Part shown: piece by piece, positions 34,501 through 44,341 of the stretch
Position numbering within the stretch: the stretch's first letter is position 1
Layout: each line of letters opens with the position of its first letter
From: Pseudomonas chlororaphis
GTDB lineage: Bacteria; Pseudomonadota; Gammaproteobacteria; Pseudomonadales; Pseudomonadaceae
Length of the DNA: 64,000 nt
Direction of reading: 5' to 3'
Assembly: GCF_003731765.1 (NCBI RefSeq)
Contig: NZ_MOAL01000004.1
Coordinates: 1 to 64,000, forward strand
The notes under the pieces: generated by a model
Told to the model about the DNA's origin: nothing
Seen by the model: only the letters and a program-made list of their open reading frames with translations
Databases searched by the model: none
Program-made: the position numbers and the translations under genes

Positions 34501-37500
34501 CTGACCGTCGGCGGTATCAGCGTGGTCAGCGGCGGCGTGGCTTCGGGCTTCCCGCAATCGATCACCACGGCGCTTGGCAATACCTTGACCATCACCGGCT
34601 ACAACGCCAGTACTGGCGAAGTGAGCTACAGCTACACGCTGACGGACAACGAAAACCATCCGACGGCACAGGGTGCCAATAGTCTGAGCGAGCAGTTTAC
34701 CGTTGTCGCCACGGACACCGATGGCAGCAGCGCCAGCGGTTCTCTGGATGTGAATGTGGTTGATGATTTGCCTAAAGCGGTCAACGACAGCAACGCCAGC
34801 ACTGCTTCAGAAAGCCAGCTGACTCTCACCGGTAATGTCCTGACCAACGACACCCAGGGTGCAGATCGTGTGCCCACCGGCCCCGTCACTCCGGGGACCT
34901 TCACCGGCACCTACGGCACGCTGGTTTTGAATGCCAACGGCACTTACACCTACACGTTGAACACCAACGACGCTGACTTCAAAGCCTTGCACGGCAACGG
35001 CAATGGCACCGAAACCTTCGCCTACACCCTCACCGATTCGGACGGCGATAGCAGCACTGCGAATCTGGTGTTGCAGGTGCATAACAACAATGACCCAGTG
35101 ATTCTCGACTGCCTGGATATCAAGGGCGGTGAACTCACCGTCTACGAAAAAAACCTCAGCGACGGCAGCTCGCCCAACACGCCGGCCTTGACTCAAAGCG
35201 GCACCTTTACCGTCACTGCGCTCGACGGTCTGCAAACCCTGACCGTTGGCGGCATCAGCGTGGTCAGCGGCGGTGTGGCTTCGGGCTTCCCACAAAGCGT
35301 GACCACTGCTCTGGGCAATACCCTGACCATCACCGGCTATAACGCCACCACCGGCGAGGTCAGCTACAGCTACACCCTGACGGACAATGAAAACCATCCG
35401 ACGGCCCAGGGCGCGAACAGCCTGAGTGAGCAATTTGCTGTGGTGGCGACGGACACGGATGGCAGCAGTGCCACGGGGTCCCTGGACGTCAATGTGATCG
35501 ATGATTTGCCGAAGGCGGTCAACGACAGCAACGCTGGTACGGCTTCGGAAGGCCAACTGACCCTGACCGGCAACGTCCTGACCAACGACACCCAGGGCGC
35601 GGATCGCGTGCCCACCGGCCCTGTCACTCCGGGGACCTTCACCGGCACCTACGGCACCTTGGTACTTAACGCCAATGGCACCTACACCTACACGCTGAAT
35701 ACCAACGACGCCGACTTCAAGGCCCTACACGGCAACGGCAATGGCACCGAAACCTTCGCCTACACCCTGACTGACTCGGACGGCGATAGCAGCACTGCGA
35801 ATCTGGTGTTGCAGGTGCATAACAACAATGACCCAGTGACTCTCGACTGCCTGGATATTAAAGGCGGCGAACTCACCGTCTACGAAAAAAACCTCAGCGA
35901 CGGCAGCTCGCCTAACACTCCAGCCTTGACCCAGAGCGGCACCTTTACCGTCACTGCGCTGGACGGTCTGCAGACCTTGAGCGTTGGTGGCATCAGCGTG
36001 GTCAGCGGTGGGGCCGCCGCCGGCTTCCCGCAATCGATCACCACAGCGCTTGGCAACACCTTGACCATCACTGGCTACAACGCCACCACCGGTGAAGTGA
36101 GTTACAGCTACACGCTGACGGACAACGAAAACCATCCGACGGCCCAGGGCGCCAACAGCCTGAGTGAGCAATTTGCTGTGGTGGCGACGGACACGGATGG
36201 CAGCAGTGCCACGGGGTCCCTAGACGTGAATGTGGTCGATGATTTGCCGAAGGCGGTCAACGACAGCAACGCTGGTACGGCTTCGGAAAGCCAGCTGACT
36301 CTCACCGGTAATGTCCTGACCAACGACACCCAGGGTGCAGACCGTGTGCCCACCGGCCCCGTCACTCCGGGGACCTTCACCGGCACCTACGGCACCCTGG
36401 TCCTGAATGCCAACGGTACCTACACCTACACGCTGAATACCAACGACGCCGACTTCAAGGCCCTACACGGCAATGGCAATGGCACCGAAACCTTCGCCTA
36501 CACCCTGACTGACTCGGACGGCGATAGCAGCACTGCGAATCTGGTGTTGCAGGTGCATAACAACAATGACCCAGTGATTCTCGACTGCCTGGATATCAAG
36601 GGCGGTGAACTCACCGTCTACGAAAAAAACCTCAGCGACGGTAGCTCGCCTAACACTCCAGCCTTGACCCAGAACGGCACCTTTACCGTCACTGCGCTGG
36701 ACGGTCTGCAAACCCTGACCGTTGGCGGCATCAGCGTGGTCAGCGGTGGCGTGGCGGCGGGCTTCCCGCAAAGTGTGACCACGGCCTTGGGCAATACCTT
36801 GACCATTACCGGTTACAACGCCGGCACTGGCGAGGTGAGCTACCGCTATACCCTGACGGACAATGAAAACCATCCTACTGCCCAGGGCGCCAACAGCCTG
36901 AGCGAACACTTCAATGTGGTGGCCACCGACAGTGACGGCAGTTCGTCCTCCGGGGTACTCGATGTGAACATCGTCGATGACCTGCCCACCGCCAAGGCGG
37001 ACGTCGCCAATACCGTCGAGGGCGGTACGGTCGATGTCAGCGTACTTGGCAATGATGTGCTCGGCGCCGACGGCGGAGCGGTGGTGGGGGTGCGTGCCGG
37101 CAGCAATACTGCAACCTCGGCTATCGGAGGCTTGGGCAACACCATCACTGGTGTCTACGGCACCTTGACCCTGGATGCCGCCGGGCATGCCGTATACCAC
37201 AGCAACCCGAACTCGGTGAGCCCACCCGGGGCGACGGATGTCTTCACTTACACCGTTCGTGACGGTGACGGCGATGAAAGCACCACCACCCTGACCATCA
37301 ATGTCAGTGATTGCGGCCTCAAGGCGGTCACCGATCAAGACGTCAGCGTCTACGAAAAAGCCCTGGACCTGAGCAAGGATGGCCAGGACCTGGCGGCGGG
37401 CACGGTGATCGGCAGCGACCCGAGCGCCAGCAGCGAAACCGCCAGCGGCACCCTGGTGGGGTCGGTGACGGGCGGTTCCGGTGGCATCACCTTCAGCCTG

Positions 37501-40182
37501 GTGGGCAGTGCTACGGGCAGTTACGGGCAGATTCTGCTCAACCCCAATGGCACGTACACCTACACCTTGATATCAGCGCCGAAAACCTCGCCCATGGCCA
37601 ACGACGGCGCCAATACCCTGAACGAAAGCTTTACCTACAAAGCCACTGATGCCCTGGGCAACAGCACCACCGGCAGCATTGTGGTGAGCATCGTCGATGA
37701 CGTGCCCAAGGCGGTGGCCAGTGAGCGTTCGGTGACTGCGGTGGAGGTGGACTCCAACCTGCTGCTGGTGATCGACGTTTCCGGGAGCATGGCCGACGCG
37801 TCCGGCGTGCCCGGTTTGTCGCGCCTGGACCTGGCCAAGCAGGCCATCAGCGCGTTGCTCGACAAGTACGACAACATGGGCGACGTCAAAGTCCAGATCG
37901 TGACCTTCAGCACCAACGCTACGGACAAGACGCCGGTCTGGGTCGATGTGGCCACGGCCAAGACGATCATTTCGTCGCTGACGGCCGGGGGCAACACCAA
38001 CTACGACGCCGCCGTGGCTATGGCGAAAACCGCGTTTGCCACTAGCGGTCAACTGACCGGGGCGCAGAACGTCGGGTACTTCTTCTCCGACGGCAAGCCT
38101 ACGGGCGGGCAAGACATTGGCACCACAGATGAGGCCGCCTGGAAAACCTTCCTCGACGCCAACGGCATCAAGAACTATGCGATCGGCCTGGGCAGCGGTG
38201 TGAGTAATGCCAACCTCGACCCGTTGGCCTATGACGGCAGCACCCACATCAACACCAATGCCGTGGTGGTCACCGACCTGAACCAACTCAATTCGGTGCT
38301 GGCTGGCACCGTGCAGGGCTACCCGGTGACGGGCAGCCTGTTGGGCGAGGGGGGCACTTTTGGTGCCGACGGCGGTTTCATCAAGTCGATCGTGGTCGAC
38401 GGCGGTACCTATACCTACGACCCCAAAGGCAACAGCAACCAGGGTTCGCTGAGCTTCAGCGGTACCACCAACAATGGCACCTTCAATACCGTCAACAACA
38501 GCATCAGCATTGCCACCGGCAATGGCGGCACGCTGGTGGTAAACCTCGACACCGGGGATTACAGCTACACCTCGCAAAAAGTCACCGGCAGCGTCATCAC
38601 CGAGAACTTCAGCTACACCGTGAGCGACAACGACGGTGATCTTGCCAGCTCGACCCTGGTGGTCAAGGTCAACCCCAATGCGGCGCCGGTGGCGGTGGAT
38701 GACCACATCATCACCAATATCCTGTCTGGCACCGTGACCGTACCCGGGGATGTATTGCTGGCCAACGACAGCGACGCCAATGGCGATCCGCTGACTGCGG
38801 CGCCCACCGTATTCAATACCGGGTGGGCGGCCAAGGGCGCGGAATTCACCGCCACCAGCCAGCAGAACATTGGCTTTGCCGGGAACGGCAACAGCCCCGG
38901 CAACCAGGCCATCAGCATCGACCGGGCCTCGTTCAATGCCAACGCCGTGGCCATGACCGCGGTGGTGGTGGTCAGCGGCTACCTGGGCAATGTGAGCAAT
39001 TCCAGCGCCAATGATGAGGACGTGATCAGCGTCAAACTGAAACAAGGCGAGACCTTGAACCTCAATCACGACCTGGCCGGTGGGCGCGTCACCATGGAAT
39101 ACGCGCTGATGGGTGATGCTTACACGGGGATCGCCGATGGTGGCACCTTCACCGCTGCGGTGGCCGGTACCTATCAGATCCATATCACCAACATCACCAA
39201 TGGCAGTGGTAGCAACACCGGTGGCTCGGAAACCTACCAACTGACCATGACCATCAACTACGCCGGAGCCTCGGACGTCACCCCGGATTACCACGGCACC
39301 TACACCGCCAGCGACACCCATGGCGGCAGCGATGCAGCTGCGGTCAGCATCACTTATCAGGACGGGCATACCCTCACCGGGACTTCGGGTGATGATGTGC
39401 TGGTGGCTGGCAGTGGCGACAACGTCCTCAATGGCGGTGACGGTAACGATGTGTTGACCGCGGGCTCGGGCAACAACACCTTGAATGGTGGCAATGGCAA
39501 TGACCTGTTGTTCAGTGGGCCGGGCAACGACCTGCTCGACGGCGGCTCGGGCATCGACACCGCCAGTTATGCCCACGCGACCGCCGCAGTCACGGTCAAC
39601 CTCGGGCTGCTGGGGGCGCAGAACACCTTGGGCGCGGGCACCGACACCCTGATCAACATCGAGAACCTGGTGGGCTCCAACTACAACGACACCCTGACCG
39701 GTGACAACCACGCCAATGTGATCACCGGTGGGTTGGGCAATGATGTGCTCAATGGCGGCGGGGGCGATGACTTGCTGATCGGCGGAATGGGCAACAACAC
39801 CCTGACGGGCGGTGCCGGTAACGACACCTTCCAGTGGTTGCAGGGCAACAGCGGCCATGACTTGGTCACCGACTTCACCCTCGGGGCCGACAAGCTCGAC
39901 CTGTCGCAACTGCTGCAAGGTGAAAATGCCACCTCGGCCTCTCTGGATGACTACCTGCACTTCAAGGTCACGGGCAGTGGTGCGTCCTTGGTGACCAGCA
40001 TCGATGTCAGTGCGGTGGCCGGTGCCGCGCCGACCCAGACCATCGACCTGGCCGGGGTCGACCTCGCCACCCATTACGGTGTGACGCCGGGGGCGGGCGG
40101 GGTGATTGCAGGGGGGCCGGACACGGCCACTATCATCAACGGCATGCTCAACGATCACTCGTTGAAGGTGGACACCGTGTGA
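31600..40182 (+). CDS. Giant RTX adhesin of the LapA/MapA type
   Basis: ATG 31600 is used because GGGAGG lies ten bases upstream (an in-frame ATG at 31594 is too close). The 2860-residue protein has an N-terminal retention module (about 1-140) with T-A-A-G at residues 115-118, the LapG cleavage motif, followed by a Gly-rich linker. Seven 246-residue VCBS/cadherin-like repeats start at nt 32143 and recur every 738 nt to about 37000. A further VCBS block, a vWA domain with the MIDAS motif DVSGS at residues 2059-2063, and RTX nonapeptides (GGDGNDVL, GGLGNDVLNGG) from ~2593 follow. It ends in a type I secretion C-terminal domain. It is the substrate of the divergent TolC-ABC-HlyD operon and should act in biofilm attachment, as MapA does in P. 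fluorescens Pf0-1. Confidence 0.94.
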   Translation: MATLIGVVTQVVGQVFAVAADGARRALVEGDRLFAGDQLVTGAEGAVAVHLQNGHELTLGRDSSLQMTPQLLANQAPHVDTTDALAPSDAQLTDVQQLQKAIAAGDDPTQNAEATAAGPGGTGATGGALGGGHSFVLLEEVAGRVDPIIGFPTAGFNGIPEFVPERLNAAPPTEGSAPPDNPVTLEGLSVEGGELTLNEANLAQGSINNPAALTQSGTFSVSAPDGLSSLNVGGISVVSGGVPAGFPQSITTGLGNILTITGFNPATGVVSYSYTLVGNEVHAAGDGTNNLSEHFSVVATDSDGDSASNTLDVNITDDVPLAANDSNAQVASETQLTLTGNVLTNDTQGADRVATGPVTPGTFIGTYGTLVLNANGTYTYTLNTNDADFKALHGNGSGTETFAYTLTDSDGDSSSANLVLQIHNNDDPVIVRGLDVEGGELNVYEKNLTDGSAPNTPALTQSGTFTVTALDGLQTLTVGGISVVSGGVAAGFPQSVTTALGNTLTITGYNATTGEVSYSYTLTDNENHPTAQGANSLSEQFTVVATDTDGSSATGSLDVNVIDDLPKAVNDSNAGTASESLLTLTGNVLTNDTQGADRVPTGPVTPGTFTGTYGTLVLNADGTYTYTLNTSDADFKALHGNGNGTETFAYTLTDSDGDSSTANLVLQVHNNDDPVTLNGLDVYGGELTVYEKNLSDGSSPNTPALTQSGTFTVTALDGLQTLTVGGISVVSGGVAAGFPQSVTTALGNTLTITGYNATTGEVSYSYTLTDNENHPTAQGANSLSEQFAVVATDTDGSSATGSLDVNVIDDLPKAVNDSNAGTASESQLTLTGNVLTNDTQGADRVPSGPVTPGTFTGTYGTLVLNANGTYTYTLNTNDADFKALHGNGSGTETFTYTLTDSDGDSSTANLVLQVHNNDDPVILDCLDIKGGELTVYEKNLTDGSAPNTPALTQSGIFTVTALDGLQTLTVGGISVVSGGVASGFPQSITTALGNTLTITGYNASTGEVSYSYTLTDNENHPTAQGANSLSEQFTVVATDTDGSSASGSLDVNVVDDLPKAVNDSNASTASESQLTLTGNVLTNDTQGADRVPTGPVTPGTFTGTYGTLVLNANGTYTYTLNTNDADFKALHGNGNGTETFAYTLTDSDGDSSTANLVLQVHNNNDPVILDCLDIKGGELTVYEKNLSDGSSPNTPALTQSGTFTVTALDGLQTLTVGGISVVSGGVASGFPQSVTTALGNTLTITGYNATTGEVSYSYTLTDNENHPTAQGANSLSEQFAVVATDTDGSSATGSLDVNVIDDLPKAVNDSNAGTASEGQLTLTGNVLTNDTQGADRVPTGPVTPGTFTGTYGTLVLNANGTYTYTLNTNDADFKALHGNGNGTETFAYTLTDSDGDSSTANLVLQVHNNNDPVTLDCLDIKGGELTVYEKNLSDGSSPNTPALTQSGTFTVTALDGLQTLSVGGISVVSGGAAAGFPQSITTALGNTLTITGYNATTGEVSYSYTLTDNENHPTAQGANSLSEQFAVVATDTDGSSATGSLDVNVVDDLPKAVNDSNAGTASESQLTLTGNVLTNDTQGADRVPTGPVTPGTFTGTYGTLVLNANGTYTYTLNTNDADFKALHGNGNGTETFAYTLTDSDGDSSTANLVLQVHNNNDPVILDCLDIKGGELTVYEKNLSDGSSPNTPALTQNGTFTVTALDGLQTLTVGGISVVSGGVAAGFPQSVTTALGNTLTITGYNAGTGEVSYRYTLTDNENHPTAQGANSLSEHFNVVATDSDGSSSSGVLDVNIVDDLPTAKADVANTVEGGTVDVSVLGNDVLGADGGAVVGVRAGSNTATSAIGGLGNTITGVYGTLTLDAAGHAVYHSNPNSVSPPGATDVFTYTVRDGDGDESTTTLTINVSDCGLKAVTDQDVSVYEKALDLSKDGQDLAAGTVIGSDPSASSETASGTLVGSVTGGSGGITFSLVGSATGSYGQILLNPNGTYTYTLISAPKTSPMANDGANTLNESFTYKATDALGNSTTGSIVVSIVDDVPKAVASERSVTAVEVDSNLLLVIDVSGSMADASGVPGLSRLDLAKQAISALLDKYDNMGDVKVQIVTFSTNATDKTPVWVDVATAKTIISSLTAGGNTNYDAAVAMAKTAFATSGQLTGAQNVGYFFSDGKPTGGQDIGTTDEAAWKTFLDANGIKNYAIGLGSGVSNANLDPLAYDGSTHINTNAVVVTDLNQLNSVLAGTVQGYPVTGSLLGEGGTFGADGGFIKSIVVDGGTYTYDPKGNSNQGSLSFSGTTNNGTFNTVNNSISIATGNGGTLVVNLDTGDYSYTSQKVTGSVITENFSYTVSDNDGDLASSTLVVKVNPNAAPVAVDDHIITNILSGTVTVPGDVLLANDSDANGDPLTAAPTVFNTGWAAKGAEFTATSQQNIGFAGNGNSPGNQAISIDRASFNANAVAMTAVVVVSGYLGNVSNSSANDEDVISVKLKQGETLNLNHDLAGGRVTMEYALMGDAYTGIADGGTFTAAVAGTYQIHITNITNGSGSNTGGSETYQLTMTINYAGASDVTPDYHGTYTASDTHGGSDAAAVSITYQDGHTLTGTSGDDVLVAGSGDNVLNGGDGNDVLTAGSGNNTLNGGNGNDLLFSGPGNDLLDGGSGIDTASYAHATAAVTVNLGLLGAQNTLGAGTDTLINIENLVGSNYNDTLTGDNHANVITGGLGNDVLNGGGGDDLLIGGMGNNTLTGGAGNDTFQWLQGNSGHDLVTDFTLGADKLDLSQLLQGENATSASLDDYLHFKVTGSGASLVTSIDVSAVAGAAPTQTIDLAGVDLATHYGVTPGAGGVIAGGPDTATIINGMLNDHSLKVDTV
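32143..37000 (+). repeat. Seven direct 738-nt repeats in the adhesin gene
   Basis: The motif ccggtga/ccagtga that opens each unit is found at 32143, 32881, 33619, 34357, 35095, 35833 and 36571, exactly 738 nt apart. Each unit carries two domains: a 'TQSGTFTVTALDGLQTLTV' half and a 'LTGNVLTNDTQGADRVPTG' VCBS half. Units 2-7 are nearly identical; unit 1 is clearly more divergent; unit 7 diverges in its second half. Such repeats can change in number by recombination. Confidence 0.92.
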
Positions 40183-40228
40183 CTCGCCGAGCCCAAGGGC
40201 CAAGGCTTTAGGCAGTATCGCGGGCAAT

Positions 40229-40269
40229 AGCCCCGAAGGCGTGTTTCCAACGTCTTCGGGGCTTTTTTT
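40229..40269 (+). terminator. Terminator of the adhesin gene
   Basis: agccccgaaggcg / cgtcttcggggct, a 13-pair stem (one G-U) followed by seven T, 47 bases past the adhesin stop. It also faces the convergent DUF454 gene. Confidence 0.93.
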
Positions 40270-40279
40270 GGGTGGGCGA

Positions 40280-40675
40280 TCAGGGTTTGCGCAGGGTTTT
40301 CTGCCGCAGGATGTAGACCGTGACCAACACCGCACTGGTCAGCATGAACCCCCGGGCCCAGGGCAGGGGCACCAGGTAACAGGAGAAACCGATGCTGAGC
40401 CACATCAGGCCGATGGCATAGACCTTGGCCTTGAGGGGGATGCCGTTGCCGTCGAGGTAGTCGCGGATCCACGGCCCCAGGCGCGGATGCCCCACCAGCC
40501 ACCCATAGAAACGCGGCGAACTGCGGGCAAAACAGGCCGCCGCCAGCAGCAGGAACGGGGTGGTGGGCAATACCGGGAGGAAAATACCGATCACCCCCAG
40601 CACTACGCTCAGCCAGCCGATGGCCAGCAGAACGTAACGCAGGATCAGGGGGTGATTGCCTATGGGCTTGGCCAT
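40280..40675 (-). CDS. YbaN-like DUF454 inner-membrane protein
   Basis: ATG 40675 (MAKPIGNHPLILRY) is the natural start; the longer frame overlaps the next gene and reads as noise. The 131-residue product has three to four membrane segments and the DUF454 signature GIFLPVLPTTPFLLLAAACFARSSPRF. Function unknown; E. coli YbaN is the relative. It lies ten bases after the stop of the YecA-like gene and is probably co-transcribed with it. Confidence 0.9.
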   Translation of the reverse strand: MAKPIGNHPLILRYVLLAIGWLSVVLGVIGIFLPVLPTTPFLLLAAACFARSSPRFYGWLVGHPRLGPWIRDYLDGNGIPLKAKVYAIGLMWLSIGFSCYLVPLPWARGFMLTSAVLVTVYILRQKTLRKP

Positions 40676-40685
40676 AGGCCGTGAC

Positions 40686-41273
40686 TCAGTGGTGGCGCGG
40701 CTTGAGGATGGCCGGCTTTTCATCCGGAGCATTGCACAGCAGGTACAAGGCGGTGAGGGCTTCCGGGATTTGCACAATCATGTCGTCCATCAGGTTGGCA
40801 TCGCTGGCGATGTCAGAGAACTCAGGCTGCTCATCGAACAGGCCGGAACCGACCATGATCGGCAGGAGCATTTCGCTGACTTCTTCTTCGGCGGTTTCGA
40901 ACCAGGCCGCTTCGCGCAGGAACACCCCTTCCATGAAACCGATGCACCAGCCGCGCAGGTCGGAATCATCCGGGTCGTCGCCCAGGTCCAGCTCGCACGG
41001 CAGCTCGAATTCCTCGTCGGACGCCAGTTGGCGGGCGATGTGGGCCTTGAGGGCCAGCAAGGTGGATTCGATGGCTTCGCGCTCGGTGTCACTGCTGTAG
41101 TGAGGCTCTTCGGCGAAGAGTGCGTCGATCCATTCGCGATCGGGAACGGTCTCCGAGCAGATCGACAGGGCGGTCAGGTAGCCGTGAGCGGCCACGTAGT
41201 CCAGCGCCTCGTCATGCAGTTCATCGGCGTCGAGGAAGACTTGCAGGCGGGTTAGTTGCTCAGCGAAGGACAT
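40686..41273 (-). CDS. YecA/YgfB-like UPF0149 protein
   Basis: The 195-residue, strongly acidic, soluble protein has the family pattern LLALKAHIARQLASDEEFELPC, then DLRGWCIGFMEGVFLREAAW and EEVSEMLLPIMV. It lacks the C-terminal SEC-C zinc motif of longer YecA proteins. YgfB-type members in P. aeruginosa influence antibiotic-resistance gene expression, but no such role is shown here. It is first in a two-gene run with the DUF454 gene. Confidence 0.85.
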   Translation of the reverse strand: MSFAEQLTRLQVFLDADELHDEALDYVAAHGYLTALSICSETVPDREWIDALFAEEPHYSSDTEREAIESTLLALKAHIARQLASDEEFELPCELDLGDDPDDSDLRGWCIGFMEGVFLREAAWFETAEEEVSEMLLPIMVGSGLFDEQPEFSDIASDANLMDDMIVQIPEALTALYLLCNAPDEKPAILKPRHH

Positions 41274-41547
41274 TGAAGGGCTACCTTGGGGAATAAACGA
41301 TGCTGAATTCTAGGCCTTCTTGAGCGCTCAGGCCAGCAGCCGGGCAGATTTGAGCGGTTCTAAAGGTTACCGGCGGTCCTTGTCGGCGCCCTCTGCCGGG
41401 AAGCGCTCGGGTATACTCGCGCGTTTTGTGATGCCCTGCAGACGATGCGGCCGTTCAGGAAAACTCCGCTAACGGATTTGTCCGTGAACCCCGCGGTCTT
41501 TTCGGCCAGTCTGCCCCCAGGGATTTCAACGATTTTTGGAGTTTTTC

Positions 41548-43674
41548 ATGCTCGAACAGGCTCAACGCGTCCTCAAGGACATCTTCGGCTACGACAGTTT
41601 CCGTGGTCGCCAAGGTGCAATCATTGAGCGCGTGGCCAGCGGTGGCGATGCGCTGGTGTTGATGCCTACCGGCGGCGGCAAATCCCTGTGCTTCCAGGTC
41701 CCGGCGCTGTTGCGCGAGGGGCTGGCGGTGGTGGTTTCGCCGTTGATCGCGCTGATGGACGACCAGGTTGCCACCCTGGAGGAGCTGGGCGTCGCCGCAG
41801 CGGCCCTGAACTCCACCTTGAGCGCCGAACAGCAGCGTGACCTGGCCGCGCGGATTCGCCGTGGTGAAGTGAAGATGCTCTACCTGGCCCCCGAGCGCCT
41901 GGTGCAGCCGCGCATGCTGTCGTTCCTGCAGGGCCTGGATATCGCCCTGTTTGCCATCGACGAGGCTCACTGCGTGTCCCAATGGGGCCACGACTTCCGT
42001 CCGGAATACCTGCAACTGGGGCAGTTGGCGGAGATGTTCCCCAACGTGCCACGGATTGCCCTGACGGCCACGGCCGACAAACGGACCCGTGAAGAAATCG
42101 TCACCCGCCTGCACTTGCAAGAGGCCGAGCGCTTCCTCTCAAGCTTCGACCGACCGAATATCTTCTATCGCATCGTGCCCAAGGAACAGCCGCGCAAGCA
42201 GTTGCTGGCGTTCCTCAACGAGCGGCGCAGCGACGCGGGCATCGTCTATTGCCTGTCGCGCAAGAAGGTCGATGAGGTGGCGGCGTTTCTCTGTGAGCAG
42301 GGCTTCCCGGCATTGCCCTATCACGCCGGCCTGCCCAATGAGTTGCGGGCGTATCACCAGAAGCGCTTCCTCAATGAGGAAGGGCTGATCATGGTGGCAA
42401 CCATCGCCTTCGGCATGGGCATCGACAAACCCAACGTGCGTTTTGTCGCCCACATGGACTTGCCCAAATCCCTGGAAGCCTACTATCAGGAAACCGGTCG
42501 CGCCGGCCGTGACGGGTTGCCCGCCGATGCCTGGATGGCCTACGGCCTGCAAGACGTGCTGATGCTCAAGCAGATGCTGCAGAACTCCGAAGGCGATGAG
42601 CGGCACAAGCGCCTGGAGCAGCACAAGCTCGATGCCATGCTGGCGTTGTGCGAAGAAACCCGCTGCCGCCGCCAGACCTTGCTGGCCTATTTCGATGAAG
42701 ACATGCCCCAGCCGTGCGGCCATTGCGACAACTGTGTCGACGGCGTGCAGACCTGGGACGCCACCGAGCCGGCACGCCAGGCGCTGTCGGCGATCTACCG
42801 CACTGGCCAGCGCTATGGCGTGGGTCACTTGGTGGAAGTGCTGCTGGGCAAGGACACGGAAAAGGTCCGCAGTTCCGGTCACCAGCACCTGTCGGTGTTT
42901 GGCGTCGGCAAGGCGCGCACTGAAGGTGAATGGCGCTCGCTGTTTCGCCAATTGGTGGCACGCGGGCTGGCGGACATCGACCTGGAGGGTTACGGCGGCT
43001 TGCGTCTGAGTGATAGCTGCCGGCCGTTGCTCAAGGGTGAAGTGACCCTGGAACTGCGTCGCGACCTGAAGCCGCAGACCACCAGCAAAGGCAGCACCAG
43101 CCAGGCCAGCCAATTGGTGCGTGGCGAAGAGCGCGAGCAATGGGAGGCGCTGCGGGCCTTGCGGCGTAAGTTGGCTGAAGAGCATGGGGTGCCGCCCTAT
43201 GTCATCTTCCCGGACTCCACGTTGCTGGAAATGCTCCGCAGCCAGCCTTCGTCGCTGTCGGAAATGGCCCAGGTCAGCGGTGTGGGGGCGCGCAAGTTGG
43301 AGCGCTATGGCGCAGCCTTCCTCGAAGTGCTCGGCGGTCAAGCCGAGGCGCCGAAGGTGGTGGCTGATATCCGTCACGAACTCATTACCCTGGCTCGGGC
43401 CGGCATGACCCCGATTCAGATCGCCGGGCAATTGCAGTGCTCGGAAAAGAACGTCTACACCTTGTTGGCCGAATCGATCGGCCAGCAGCAATTGTCCCTG
43501 GAACAAGCCCTGGATTTGCCGGAAGACCTGTTGGGTGAAATCCAGGACGCGTTCCTCGACGGTGAAGGCGAGCTGCCACCGGTGGCCGAAGTCGCAGAAC
43601 TGTTCGCAGGCCGTGTGCCGGAAGGGGTGTTGTACTGCGTTCGGGCGGCGTTGCAGTCGGAATTCGAAATTTGA
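41548..43674 (+). CDS. recQ: ATP-dependent DNA helicase RecQ
   Basis: ATG 41548 is preferred (GGAG upstream); 708 residues. It has the DEAD-type helicase core with PTGGGKS (about residue 42), DEAH, and the aromatic loop [13 protein letters not shown]. Helicase C (GRAGRDG) follows, then the RQC zinc cluster (C-x-x-x-x-x-C ... CGHCDNC), winged helix and HRDC domain. A further ~100-residue extension has a second helix-turn-helix-like region ([21 protein letters not shown]). It unwinds DNA 3'-5' in recombinational repair. Confidence 0.97.
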   Translation: MLEQAQRVLKDIFGYDSFRGRQGAIIERVASGGDALVLMPTGGGKSLCFQVPALLREGLAVVVSPLIALMDDQVATLEELGVAAAALNSTLSAEQQRDLAARIRRGEVKMLYLAPERLVQPRMLSFLQGLDIALFAIDEAHCVSQWGHDFRPEYLQLGQLAEMFPNVPRIALTATADKRTREEIVTRLHLQEAERFLSSFDRPNIFYRIVPKEQPRKQLLAFLNERRSDAGIVYCLSRKKVDEVAAFLCEQGFPALPYHAGLPNELRAYHQKRFLNEEGLIMVATIAFGMGIDKPNVRFVAHMDLPKSLEAYYQETGRAGRDGLPADAWMAYGLQDVLMLKQMLQNSEGDERHKRLEQHKLDAMLALCEETRCRRQTLLAYFDEDMPQPCGHCDNCVDGVQTWDATEPARQALSAIYRTGQRYGVGHLVEVLLGKDTEKVRSSGHQHLSVFGVGKARTEGEWRSLFRQLVARGLADIDLEGYGGLRLSDSCRPLLKGEVTLELRRDLKPQTTSKGSTSQASQLVRGEEREQWEALRALRRKLAEEHGVPPYVIFPDSTLLEMLRSQPSSLSEMAQVSGVGARKLERYGAAFLEVLGGQAEAPKVVADIRHELITLARAGMTPIQIAGQLQCSEKNVYTLLAESIGQQQLSLEQALDLPEDLLGEIQDAFLDGEGELPPVAEVAELFAGRVPEGVLYCVRAALQSEFEI

Positions 43675-43795
43675 GTGGCTTGCGTTAAAGATGTAACGAT
43701 TCAGTCTATTGCTGCGCTTGCCTCGGACCAAAGGTCATGCTTAGCTGACTAATAATTAGTTTTTCCTCTATTTTCAGTCTGATCATGAGTTTCCT

Positions 43796-44230
43796 ATGCC
43801 GTTGACCGATGAACACCGTTTTGGCATGCAGTTGGCGCACATGTCCCGAGGCTGGCGCGCTGAACTGGACCGCCGCCTGGCCGGGCTTGGCCTGTCTCAG
43901 GCGCGCTGGCTGGTGCTGTTGCATCTGGCCCGCTTCGAAGACGCCCCGACCCAGCGTGAACTGGCGCAAAGCGTAGGGGTTGAAGGGCCGACCCTGGCCC
44001 GCCTGCTCGACAGTCTGGAAACTCAGGGCCTGGTCCAGCGTCACGCAGTTTTGGAAGACCGTCGGGCGAAAAAAATCGTGCTGTGTGCATCGGCCCGGCC
44101 GTTGATCGAGCAGATCGAAACCATTGCTACGGCTTTGCGCCACGAGCTGTTTATCGGCGTCGACGAAGACGACCTGCGGGTTTGCATGCGGGTCCACGAC
44201 ACCATTCTGGCCAACCTGGAAAAGTCCTAA
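43796..44230 (+). CDS. MarR-family transcriptional regulator
   Basis: The 144-residue protein has the MarR winged helix: SQARWLVLLHLARFEDAPTQ, LAQSVGVEGPTLARLLDSLE, LVQRHAVLEDRRAKKIVL. It would bind DNA as a dimer and respond to small phenolic or oxidant signals in many relatives; its target is not evident. AT-rich DNA upstream (43680-43790) should hold its promoter. The terminator at 44275 follows. Confidence 0.93.
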   Translation: MPLTDEHRFGMQLAHMSRGWRAELDRRLAGLGLSQARWLVLLHLARFEDAPTQRELAQSVGVEGPTLARLLDSLETQGLVQRHAVLEDRRAKKIVLCASARPLIEQIETIATALRHELFIGVDEDDLRVCMRVHDTILANLEKS

Positions 44231-44274
44231 GGCCAAGCCCTCGCCGGAGCGGATCAGCGTCTGGCGCCCCCCTA

Positions 44275-44325
44275 AAGACCCCGAGGCGGATGACGCACCT
44301 TGCACCCTTCGCCTCGGGGTCTTTG
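44275..44325. terminator. Bidirectional terminator between marR-like gene and plpD
   Basis: aaagaccccgaggcg / cgcctcggggtcttt, a 15-pair perfect stem with A and T ends, between convergent genes. Confidence 0.93.
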
Positions 44326-44341
44326 CGTTTATGCGGGTTCT

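Noticed and set aside
31609..34659. A 1016-codon open frame on the minus strand inside the adhesin
   Set aside because: It mirrors the 738-nt repeats; the repeat length is a multiple of three, so any stop-free antisense frame is repeated. No plausible protein family, and the plus strand is clearly the coding one.
32143..37000. Regular repeats considered as a CRISPR array
   Set aside because: The unit is 738 nt, fully coding and continuous; no short repeat/spacer structure.
37573..40335. A 920-codon minus-strand frame in the 3' part of the adhesin
   Set aside because: It is antisense to the vWA and RTX domains, a shadow of GC-rich codon bias.
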